Translations under genes and position numbers: made by a program
From: Branchiostoma floridae
Taxonomy: Eukaryota; Chordata; Leptocardii; Amphioxiformes; Branchiostomatidae
Assembly: GCF_000003815.2 (NCBI RefSeq)
Contig: NC_049980.1
Span: 29,495,818 to 29,559,817 of the forward strand
Reading direction: 5' to 3'
Length of the DNA stretch: 64,000 bases
In this document: positions 42,715 to 53,999 of the stretch, piece by piece
How the letters are laid out: every line of letters begins with the position of its first letter
Numbering within the stretch: position 1 is the first letter of the stretch
Notes under the pieces: model-generated
Told to the model about the DNA's origin: nothing
What the model saw: the letters and a program-made list of their open reading frames with translations, nothing else
Database searches by the model: none

Positions 42715-42975
42715 TCTTTGTTACAATTGTTCACCTTGTAGTACCTAGCGGCACCTAGGTCAGCAGGTCTCCTTGTTGTTTCGGTAGCAAGGTATATTTT
42801 ACAGGGAGGGGTTACTAGCCCATTTAAAGTGCTCTCCTCGAACACGGAACCCCTTCCGAAAGACGGGTGCAGTCCTGACTGAGATGCCCTTCCCGGGCTT
42901 TGAACCAGGGACCCCCAGTTACCAATGAATTGGTACCCAGAACTCAACTGTGAGGCTGCTACCAGCTGCAGGGAC
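42715..42975 (-). mobile_element. tRNA-derived SINE
   Basis: Read on the minus strand, it starts with an A-box-like TGGTAGCAGCCTC (about 42954-42966) followed by a B box GGTTCAAAGCC (42896-42906) that fits the pol III consensus GGTTCRANNCC exactly. A tRNA-unrelated body of about 180 bp follows. This is the standard layout of a tRNA-derived SINE, a class described in amphioxus and other deuterostomes. Assignment to a named family needs a repeat library. Confidence 0.75.
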
Positions 42976-45900
42976 ATCTTAATTTCTAATGAACTTTAAT
43001 TAGTCAATGAAGATGAGAGAATTCTTCTTTTTTTCAACAAAATGTTGTAGAAAGTTTTTTTGCAAGTATTTCAATGCAGACTGACTCTGTAGGTCAGGTT
43101 GTCTGTACACAAAAGGGAAACGAAAATGTTTGATAGTTTGTATGGAACTCTATTATCTCCATGAATATATGGACGTGTCTCGTCGCATAAAGGTCAGAAG
43201 TTAAAAGGTATGAAGACAAAAAATCCTCCATATTTCACGAATGGCGTCTTATCTGCGAGGGTGTGGCCCCCCCTGGCTTGTACGGCAAGGAGTGAGAATG
43301 ATGGAATGTTGCTGTAACAAATAGTAATCCCTGCTGTAACGTGTGAATTGTACCATCATAAATCACCTACACTTCTTACATAGGAAACTTACCCACCCTT
43401 AGCCCGGGCTGGCATTGTGAACTTATATCATCCGCCGCAGTAGACTACACTTGAAAAGTAGATTTGCGCAGTTCCCTGCAATCAAAGCCGGCCAAGTGTG
43501 CATTTTTATTCGTGCGGAGGTTATGATGATCCTGCAGTGGTGTAATCATTAGTCTATTCAACCCGCAGTGAAGCTGCGTCTTTTTTCTCCTTGTACCTGT
43601 GGTTTTGTTGTTAGTTGTGTGTGTTATGGAGGGGGGGGGGGGGGGGGGGGCAGTGCTCATCTATGGCACATTTGTGACACTCTCTCATAAAGTTTATTCA
43701 TTCATCTTGAATGGGAAGTCGTGTCCGCTTAAAAAAAAGCCACGCTTAGCAGTTTCCCGACAGGGGATCATATTTTCTGGGAAACGTGAAGTGGAAGGAT
43801 CCCTGCGATAGGAGGAGACTCGTCTCTCCGTGAATGAAGAGCCGTTAGATTTATTACAATTACGGAGACACGCGAGCGCGTCTGTGGAGAGCCGGGCACG
43901 TTTGGCCACGATACCTGTCACGTTCCGCCTGGCGCACAAGTCTGACCATTATGTTCCGGCACCACTCCATAAACCTCCGCTACCTTTTCGGCTGGGAATT
44001 GGCGGAACAAAATGAAGGGCCCAAACAAAATAACGTGACACCTCCAGCGATATGATTCAAACTGGGCTGAAAGCTTCGCAAGGTGAGAAACGAGGCGGCG
44101 GAGTTTAGCAGACGTAGACAAACGTCCAACTCGGGTGAAATATCGCAGCAGTCATACCCCAGTGCCGCCACTGGCCCAGCTATAGGCTTCTCCAGGCTTG
44201 CTAGGTCTTCCCCTAAGATATATTGTATCACAAAGAGAGAGAGCAAGTAACGTTAACTATGATGTGTAGCAAAACTCTGAGTACTTTTCATCATCTCCTG
44301 TCATGAAAAGCAATATGACTGATTTACGTGACTTTCTTCACGGAAACAGTGCAAATTTGTTTCAGCGTTGTGTTTCAGGGTGTATATGTTCTTCCAGAAT
44401 TACTCGTCTGCCCCTTTTCTCTGTCCCGGTGTAAAGTTTCATATTCGCAGCGGATGTGTAGGTGTGAAAAATGTAGAGAAGTCTTGTGCTGACAGGCCTT
44501 CTAGCTCGAGATCAGTATTACTTTTTTATAATCAGTCCTAGCAGTCATGTCATATCGGCGATGATATACGAGATGGCATGAAACAATCTTCTGCAGAGTC
44601 GGTTTGTCTGAGGTGAGAATTCATCCCCGAACGCGCGGTATCGTCTAGAGTGTCAAACCACTTTACTCCAAGTACACACCTCTCCCTCATCTCATCCCCT
44701 CGCCGTTTTTCCCTCAACGTGACAAGCGCACGACTCCGAAGACATCCCGAGGTCAGCTTCATTTTCCACATGGTCGCTGTCGCCAATTTGACGGTATAAA
44801 TGAGCTAGGTCCCCCTGTGATGAGCATACGGCGCACATCCCTCTCCAAGGCACCAACTATGATCACCTTTTAAATGATTGACGTGGATGTAGCAGCCACG
44901 TCGTTCTGACGGGTGGTGATTTTCGTATGTTTCCTGTTCTCGTTTTTTTTCTTCTTTCTCTCCAAAGCTGAGAGTGTTATAAGATGAAGTAGATAGAACG
45001 GTAAAGATGACTCGGGCGTTCCATCTTGTGCTGAGAAGTTGTGGAGCAACAGGGGCAGCGTGCAGATCGCTGGCGTTAGAGAAAAGTTTGTGTAATTGTA
45101 GAGACAGCGGAAAGTTTGGTACTTGGCGCGAGCTGCGGAGATGGATGGATATGTAGACTCCGGCCGGCAGGGAAAAACGGCCAGGCACGTCAATTGTGGA
45201 ACGTCGCTTGCTTGTCGGTTCTAAAGTCATCATACATGCACCGAAAGGTCAGAAAATGTCACGAGGATGACATAGAGAAATTGTCGTAGCGCGCTCTTCC
45301 CGGCGTAGAAATTGCCTGCGACTAATTGAATGTCACCTTCAATAACCATTTCGCTTGCACGGGAGTTCACGTTGCGAGACCTCGCCCACTTTACCAAGTA
45401 TCCCGGGTGATGCGGGGTGAAATGTCGTCAATCCCCATTTTGCCGTTTTGCTGCCCTTTTCTAATTTCGCCCCTCCGGTGTCAGTGCTAAGCTGATCCTT
45501 ACATTTCCCGGGTCGCGCCAAGGTGAGAGGAGAGTGCGCCCGGCCCCTGCGAGTAGGGCGATGCCCTGTTTGCTTTCTCGTTGCCTCTCTAATCCCAGCG
45601 GCAACGCATCCGAGTCGCAGCCAGCTCCGGGGACGCGCTCGGACTACCAAATACCTGCACCAAACGCAATCAGACACGACAGACCAGAAAAGTACCAGTC
45701 TCCGTGTGTAACTCGAGAGAAAAATCCTCTGATCCGCGCAAGTCAAGGGAACTCAATTCTTCTTGTATTACCCTGAAAACTTGGGTCGTTTGTTGTCACC
45801 AAAGTTGTAACATCCTCTCGGTCTCCCCCGGACAAAGTTTGATTGTAGGTTGACGATATACCCCAAATGTTATATAAAACTGGCGCCAAGGTTCTCCCAT

Positions 45901-46635
45901 ATGCGTGCAATAAGAAGGCCTTTTATCTGTCTATCCCCAAATGACTCTTCCCATCGCCACTATACCTATTGCAATCTAAGCGAGCTCATCTCACAATTGG
46001 AAAACTGTTTTCAATGACAACTCTCGATAAGATGATGAATATATCATGCTTATAGTCTTAAACGCTCCTTACGACTTGAAGACGGAGCATAAGGCAAAGT
46101 TTAGCCTAGTCTTTCTGTATAAAGGAATAACGTCTCAGCTGTCCTGTGAGACGGCTCTGATGATGAGAGTTTGTTGACGAGGATCTCTCGGATTTACGGA
46201 ACGGTTCGCGAGCCAAAATTGGGGACAAGGAGCGAGTAGCGGAGTCCCCACAAATCAGGCCCGGAACGTAACCTTCCCGTGGCAGTTTGGGTCGGTTCCA
46301 GGGAGGGCAGGAATGTGAGATTTATCGTGTACGGGGTAACCAGGCGATTGCCCGAGGATCACGGGTTCGCGGGGAGGTGGGGAGGGGGGCAGGGGTACAC
46401 ACCTGTTACTCACGAGTGGTAATGGCTTTGGAATGCTTGCCAATGTGGGAGGACCTTTTTTTCTGTGTCAGGGTTTAGCAGATGTGAAGTCCACGGGAAT
46501 TTACAACGACGACAAACGTCAATCTTTTTAAAGGTCACACTTTTAAAAATCATAAACAGGTGCAGTTCGAATAGAACTGCTTATACCCTCATTGACATCG
46601 TTGCACCCCTTTCTACCGGAGGCTGCGACGGCGCT
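42976..46635. other. Downstream intergenic stretch without a gene
   Basis: No credible exon. It contains a 20-G run at 43631-43650. The part at about 43800-44200 is mixed and GC-richer; no function can be assigned. Confidence 0.5.
43631..43650. repeat. 20-G homopolymer run
   Basis: The longest G run in the window and a potential G-quadruplex. Its length may be a sequencing estimate. Confidence 0.9.
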
Positions 46636-46666
46636 GTGACCGCTGTGTGACCAAAGGTGACCAAAG
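46636..46666 (-). promoter_or_regulatory. Candidate nuclear-receptor response element (three GGTCAC half-sites)
   Basis: The word GTGACC occurs at 46636, 46647 and 46657, so the minus strand has three GGTCAC half-sites about one helical turn apart (11 and 10 bp). The last two form a perfect 10-bp direct repeat, DR4 in half-site spacing. COUP-TF proteins are known to bind AGGTCA-type repeats of varied spacing, so autoregulation is possible but unproven. Confidence 0.3.
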
Positions 46667-49600
46667 GTATGACAGATCGCACAACAAATTTCTAAGATAT
46701 ACATGTAGAACGGACTCTTGTACGTCTTTAATATGGGTTTCATTGTCTTTTGAATTATACTTTCATATCTTGCATCGTATCCTATTTAGGCAGCGTTACA
46801 GTCTCTCAGCGATCGCCGTCTGGAGAAAAGGGGCCTTGGAGATTTGTATCAAAGTTGTCGTGATGTATCACGTGCGCTGCCTTTATTCCGTTTTAAGTCA
46901 TTGTATGGCATGCCTTCAAAGTGGAATAGATGAAATAAAAGACACGAAATGTTGGTAAAAGGGGTAGTAGAATGTGTAGGATGGAGTGGTGCGATCTTCT
47001 CTTACGTTACGCTCAATACAGGAACTCCCGACCGGAGCGCGGTGTGCCCAGACTACTAATGCAGACGGAGATGTAGATAGCCGGGATCATATCCCTTGAA
47101 CATGGCTTTGGCATCGGGTCGGGTCAGAGGCCGCCCGCTCAGTCGTGCTAGTACGACAAAGGGCGGGCTTTCCCTGGCCCGGATAAACTACAGCTTATGA
47201 TGAGGCCGGGCGAGCCCATTGTCAGGAGGGGTGTGAGGATTTATATGTGGAATAAAATCATTGGGTTTTATGTGTATGGCGTCAAAATCTTAGTACATGC
47301 TTCAGGATAAGCACAAAAATATTGATATTGCAAAATTAGAGTCTACCCAAGGAAAGTACAGCATATATTTTGCTACACTAGTATTTCATCATTGAGTACT
47401 ATATTTTGTACGTATTCTATGCAAAATTTTCTATTAAATTAAGGATAGGGAACTATTGACTCCGGCCCATTCGAAATTATGCCATTTTGACTGGGCCTTT
47501 TTTTTTAGGGGTGGGGGGTGTTGGGTGCAATTTTTTCTGGTTAATGTTAGTGGATGGCGATTTACCTGTGTTTGCTTTTCAATTTGTTCTTTCAGACATG
47601 TCAAAGTTCAGGAAAGCCCTGATCTGTGATACTGGTATTTCACAGAAAGTGTGTGTTTGCTATTGTCAGTGCGCAAAGACTCAGTCAAAGTCAAAGTCAA
47701 AGTCAAATACCTGTGATAAACAGTTTTTTCATTGTCAGATGAGATGGGGGATTGGAGAGGAGAGGCCAAAGGTGTGATATTGGGCTAGATCACGTGATCA
47801 CCGAGGTTTCCCTCGACCTGACTCACAGGTGAACATAGTTATTATATGAGCGGAAAATAGCGATTCTAACCACAAAGGGGCGTGTAGATTAGTCCAGAAC
47901 ACCGCCGCTTTGGTTGACTTGATACTAAAGTCACGATGTCAAGGTGGGTCAAGTGCGGTTGTCTGGTCTTTAATGGTGGGAAACCGCAAGACGCGCGCAT
48001 GGCATGTCTCAAGTAGCTCGAAATGCGCACAGAGGGGCTATTAGGAACTTAAGTAGCCTTCTTACATCGTCGCTTCAACAGAGGTCTTAACTTGTGATGT
48101 TGGTGATGGCTTAAAGGCCACCAAAAAGTAATAAATCATCAAAACTTGGTGTTATGCCAATGTCTATAGTCTCCATTTACCGTCATTGTCTCTTTGTTGT
48201 GACTCCTCTCTGCACTCTGAGTGCATTGTGTCGGCGAGGACTAAGAAAACAGTCTCATCTATATAGCTAGACGTTCATGTCAGGCTAGGCACGTTCACAC
48301 AGAAACAAGTATGTTACAAAACACAATCTGTAGATCTTCAGCCTAGACACCCAAATAGGTCCTCAACAAGAAGATTAACTCCTCAACAATGTTTAATTGG
48401 ATGATGCACAGCCTGACGTACATGTACTTTTATTCTTGGTGTTGTGCGCAAGGCTGTTTGCCTGAAGAACAGACGTTTTACACTTATGACTGAGTCTACT
48501 TGGTTAAAGCAAACCAGTCGCAAACTTTAAAAGAAATCATTTTGTACAGTTTGTAATGTGAAATCACCTAGGTATTGGTTCAGAAGGGCACGGCTCTTTT
48601 CCTCAGTTCGGATACCTGCTAGAACTTTCGACACAAGAAAGATCGCAGCCAAAAGCACTGCACATTTCCCACAAAAAAGTGTACACAGGGTATTAGATCT
48701 ACTCTCCATCTCCGTGATTTAAAAGTATCCCCTGGAACCACCTGGTGTGACAACTACTTGATCACGTCGGAGTGAACGTGTTTCCTCGGGTTTTTCTCAC
48801 CCAAACCCGGCACCTCATGTCTCTGAGCCTTACCGGCGTGTACAGTGACAATCTATTTGAGAAGACAAATTGATCAACAGTTTTTCATCGATTTTTTTCA
48901 GACGCACCATCCATCGCAGCTCGCCAACAGGCGGTGTTGGGCGACTCAATAATTGAAAGTTTGAGGCGTTTCTGTTTAGTGTCACGGACTTTCCTAATTG
49001 GCTGCTCACGTATTAACGAGGTGGATGATTATAGAATCACCAGAGCCCGCGGGAAAGTCGAGATTGTTTCAGCAAACCGGACGAACCACAATTATAGGAG
49101 GAGGAGGGGTGGGGGTCCACGATGTGAAAAGAGCCACCCTCCCATCAATTTACAAAGCAATTTTAGCCCATGCCTGATTTCAAAAGATGACTTGTTGTTT
49201 ACTTATTTATCTAAATGGAGTCATGTTAGATAAAATAAAACTTTCCATACGTAGCCGCTACGCGAAATGCACAATGGTACGTTCTAAGTGGAAACTTGTG
49301 AGTGAATGAATGATGAGGGAGGGAGGCGGCTGGAGGGGTAGCCAAGGGGACTAGGGGGTGCGGATTAGCAGTTGTAAGTGGTAGACGATTGTGTCTCCCA
49401 GTCAGTAATGATGGCCACTGGTGCCAACTCAAGTCGCCGATCTATATGAATCACGTGAGCGACACTTTGAGTTAAGTATGAGAAAGCCCCGGAGTTGCGC
49501 AACCCATCGTCCATTGGGCGGCTAGCTAGCAGCCATCTTGTAAATCATAATCTGCGGCCTGATTCGTGGTGACATATCGTCTATGTATGTACAAATGGCG

Positions 49601-50312
49601 GGTTGCAATAGGATTAGTTGTAGTACAAGATTGACTCAAGTTGAAGTACAAGATTGGCCATACTCAATGTAACGCTGCTCGCAAATGTTATTGGCAGCTG
49701 CGAAAACTCTTGCACTAAAGGTATTTCAGCTCGAACTAAATCGTTAAGTTTTAGAGAAATGATGAGTAATGATCTTCTGACTATTACTTTACACTGTGTT
49801 AACGCTGATTCGCATTAACATGCCAGTTTATTAGCTAAAGTAAGACGGACAAGAAAGTCACTTTTGATAGAACACTGAACTTACGTTCTTACGTTGTGAT
49901 CGAGGTCCATAGATGACAAGAGGAGGTTATGTATGAATCTCAACGCTGATTTTACCTTACCTTTACAAGTTCAAGTCATATTCTATTCGTGATACCAAAA
50001 AAATGGACTTTGAAAGTCTCTTTTCTTTCAATTTCTGACTGGCAGACGACTTTTCTCCCGAAACGCCGCCATCTTGATGACGTCATCGCCACCTGTTTCG
50101 CATCCGGACCGCGCGCTGGCAGCCCGTTCCCATCAGGGTTCCCATCATTCCTGCGGGCCGCTGCAGGTCCTGTGTCTGGCACTGACGGACAGACTTACCG
50201 GTGAGGCATGCCAGGTGCGGCTCGTAAGTCAAACCGGCTGCATGCCGCACGGGCAAGGGCACCTCGGGTCACCAGCGCCTGCACTTGAAGTTCTGTGGAG
50301 ATCCGTATGCTC
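46667..50312. other. Downstream intergenic stretch without a gene
   Basis: No credible exon. A short AAAGTC hexamer repeat is at about 47686-47706. Otherwise AT-rich with nothing I can name. Confidence 0.5.
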
Positions 50313-50622
50313 TATGAGAAACTTAGGAAAGGAAAGAAAGAAAGTAACACAAAAGAAGTCACCGCGTCCTTCCCGTTCGTTGCGCATTTCACCAACTTTG
50401 CTAAACTACAAACTCTCAAATAAACGTATAAGATGGGCCCTTTCTATCACTGCTGTGTTATGAGAAACGTCGAAAAGGAAGGAAAGAAAGTAGTAGTTAA
50501 CAGAACCGAAAGGACAAGCTTCTTTCTGTTCGTGGAGCATTTTATCAACTTTGGTGTAGAATCGAAAACTATCAAGAAAACGCATAAGACGGGCCCTTTC
50601 TATGTCTTCTATCGCTGCTGTC
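50313..50622. repeat. Two-copy tandem duplication, period 146 bp
   Basis: Copy 1 (50313-50458) and copy 2 (50459 to about 50622) both begin TATGAGAAAC. They share GGAAAGAAAG-type purine sequence, a CAACTTTG word, AAACG-ATAAGA and GGGCCCTTTCTAT, and end in CTGCTGT. Copy 2 carries small insertions that shift the reading frame relative to copy 1, so the repeat is not under coding constraint. Confidence 0.8.
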
Positions 50623-53469
50623 TAGTGAGTCTAAAAATCGAACTGCGTAGATGAATATGGACTTTTCAAAAGTTAACCTTTACACAAAAACTGTAGCTAG
50701 TTTTATGTTGTTAAACTCTTTATTTAATAATGTTTATCTAACAGACGCAATCGCACTCAAATACTAGAGATTTCACCTCGATGCACATGTCAGTAGTACA
50801 GAATGCGATGACAAGAATTTTTCATTTGACACCATAACCTGAATAAAGTTCAAGACATCATAACACCAAGCGTAGTTCTAGCCGGTAAGACGTATTGCCC
50901 ACAACAGGGTGCCGCCTCTCACAGGTTATGTTCCCGTGTTGTAACACTTGTTACCTTTCAAACCCCGGAGCAAAGAGTCAACAAATTAGCAACTCGGGAG
51001 ACGCAACAACAACATCCAGCTAACATGTGTGCTGACCTGTGTCGCTTATCTGTGTGCCCATCGCTGCGGACATTGTCGGACAAAACACTCGGGTGTCAGC
51101 GATGTCAAATTTGTCTGTTTTTGCAAAGGAAAACGTCTGTCATCCCGGTTTTGTTCCAGTCGACACGCCTGTCAACTTGTTTGCACATCCAGTTTGGTAT
51201 CAACAACTGAAAACGTTCCGCTGGAAGGGATGTCTGACGTGATTGGGGACGACATGTCCTGTGGAATACGTGGAGCGTGTCCACCTTTATAGGAAAATAT
51301 GATAAACAGTATCTGAGAGTCTAACACTAGTCATTTAGACCTTCAAAATAGCCAGGTAAGAGCTAGAAATAGTAAAATAAGTCATGAAAATTGTAGAAAT
51401 ACTTTAGTCGTGTACCTGTGTTTGTTTTAGAGCAAAGATTGTTAACGTAACCTACTTTCTCTTCTGTCCAGTCGTCTCGACACGTATGGTTCTTTGAGTA
51501 TCACTTACAAAAACACGAGTCAAAATACTGCCGTCTGTTAAAAAGCTTGTTGCATACAGGAAAGAAAACTTGTTTTCGACTACTCTACTGAATCTACCAT
51601 ACCACGATGTTTAGACTTGGTTTGCTTTCGCGTGTAACAGAATTCTTTTTTCGCGATACAAAATCGCAACTGGGTCAAAAGCATTCTAGTGCTTTCTTCT
51701 ATATTGACCCACGACAAAATATTAAGCAACAGTCGACCAGTTTGTGAAAAACATTCCTTCGCGGAATCCATTACAGAACTCATGGCGAACAATGACGGCC
51801 CGCCTCAGTGACCAGAACTGACATGCGGTGAAGATGATGATGATGATGATTACAGAACTCTCACCAGAAATAGAGCTCATGGAATTGAACCAAGAATAAG
51901 ATGTTAACTGTGTTGTTTTACGGAGTCCGGAAGTTTACAATGGTAGTTTGAGGCGTTTACCAACTAGGCGAAATCAGATACAGCATTGTGAGAAAGTACA
52001 AGGGTGAAAATACTATAAAAATGTTTCATTTTGAAAACAATTCGAAACAATAGATTGCCTCCCAAACAGCTGACGATGTGTTGAGTTAGATCAAAGTTGT
52101 CGTAGTATCCTGTGTACGGTGAGACGCTTCTAGATCAGGTTTTTAGTAACTTTGTACCAAATGAAAACGATCTAAACAGTTGAGATGCAAGTCAAGTGCT
52201 GCTCACATTACAGCCTACGAAACCATTCTTCGGACACTTGTGATATCAGATAGTAAAACAACATAGAAGTATAGGCATCCGTACTCTTCGCTAGCTTTGA
52301 CAGGCATTGAAAGTTCACGAAAATCATGCTTTAATGTGTTGATAGGATTTACCTCAATAGTGGGGAGGGGGGATTTGGAATAAGAACTTTTACAAGGTGA
52401 TCAAGGCTTGGTGCGTTTTATGTATTACTTGCGGCGTTATGGCTATATCATGGCCAAAAGATATGGATTTTTCTCCCAGGCAATCCAGTTTGATGGCGTA
52501 TCGAGTTCATAGGGAAAATATACTTTTCATGACTATGGAATGAGCATTTGACATGTTCATATGTCACGAGGGTGCGTTGCTATACTTAGGTTGGGATTTA
52601 TTTCGTTTTACGCGTCATAACTTAGGGTGTTCCTGAGAGGTTGACTCAAGAAACGGATCGATACAGTTTGAAGAAATGGGCAACTAGTCGGATGGCGATG
52701 AAACATGTACGGAACACTGAAGAGCGACACAAACTGGAACTTGAGTGCCTACCTACCTGACTGAATCAACACCCTACTTTTAACCGTCATGCGGTAGTAG
52801 GCCTTTCCAATCATCAACGACACAAAGAGCTATCAATGTGCCGTTATTTAGGTAGATAAGGCTTATGGAACAGTGTGCTGTATCGGTAGATGTCATACTT
52901 TGTACTTGTTGTGCAATAAAGTTATCAGTATTAAGATTTTCAAAAGGTAGTAATGATATATATAAGAAATCGTCTGTTTTCCGCTATAGTTACTGATGTT
53001 GTCAGTGCCTTAGATTTCCTATACGCTCTGCTGGCGGCATCACACGACCAACCGGTATGTATCATTGACTCAATAAAATACATTATTGGTATCTTCCTGC
53101 CCTTTGGGGCTAAACCCACGTCAAATAAGCACTAAGTAATGATGAAATCACGGAAGTAAAGTGCGAGGGAAATACAATACCCACTGAACTACCCATAACT
53201 GTTGCGTCGAAATCTCTTGTCACGTTGTTCAGATCTTTATGGGGAAAAAACTGAACACTTCATGAACAGATGATTGTCTGTCCTTAACACAAAATAAAAG
53301 TAATAAAGGCAATAATTTGGGTGAATCTTTTAATCGACACTTAATATGACGCGTATGCAGTGGAAATATATATGCCACGTAGTTGCATAGTTCGCACTTT
53401 ACCGAGGAACCGATTGATACTATCTGTGCTAAGGATCCGGAGTATTTGTCTGCTTTGCTGGTGGATACC
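50623..53469. other. Downstream intergenic stretch without a gene
   Basis: AT-rich, no credible exon. A GAT triplet run lies at about 51830-51850, next to the weak SINE-like trace. Confidence 0.5.
51881..51970 (-). mobile_element. Possible decayed tRNA-derived SINE head
   Basis: On the minus strand, an A-box-like TAGTTGGTAAACGCC (about 51952-51966) is followed by a B box GGTTCAATTCC (51881-51891) matching GGTTCRANNCC. The A-to-B spacing is long, as in leucine or serine tRNAs. No full cloverleaf was found, so a relic is more likely than a working tRNA. Confidence 0.35.
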
Positions 53470-53575
53470 AATGTAGCAATAGCATAGAGTAGAGTAGAGT
53501 AGAGTTGTTACAATATAGAACGTTACAATGTAGCAAATAGCATAAAACAGTCACAATGTACCAATAGCATAGAAC
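53470..53575. repeat. Degenerate tandem repeat with embedded GAGTA array
   Basis: Three imperfect copies of CAATGTAGCAATAGCATAGA-like sequence, at about 53470, 53526 and 53553. The first is expanded by a short array of the pentamer AGAGT at about 53485-53505. Confidence 0.75.
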
Positions 53576-53999
53576 ATGAACTTCGTAATGATTATTAATT
53601 AAATCTAAATCTATCGACAACTTAGCTGGCAGAGGAGCAACTTATTTTGCCTCCAAATTTGACCGATCACTTGAAAAAGTAAAAAAAAAATGTGAAAAGT
53701 ATTTTTTTTTTCTGGCTTCTTGTAATTTAATGGCCAAGTACATATATATATGTATATATATAAAGTATCTGTTTGCCATATTGCAGTTACTGACCCCCGT
53801 ATCTTGGCATCGGTCCACAGAAGATGGCACACAATTACCTCGCTTGACTTCCCGCCACCCATAAAACAAATAAAGGGTAGGGCCGCTGATTGAAATTAAG
53901 TCAGTGTGCACAGAATCCGAGTGTGATGCAATTTGTCACGGCTGAGGAAAGTCTCATTATGAGAAATGATGGAACTTATAAAACAACTGACCACCCCGC
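53576..53999. other. AT-rich intergenic stretch
   Basis: Nothing recognised apart from a TATATA-rich microsatellite at about 53742-53762. Confidence 0.5.

Noticed and set aside
42702-42977. Minus-strand 91-codon open frame
   Set aside because: It is the SINE itself, not a gene.
50313-50654. Tandemly repeated small protein gene
   Set aside because: The two copies are out of frame with each other and carry frame-shifting indels.
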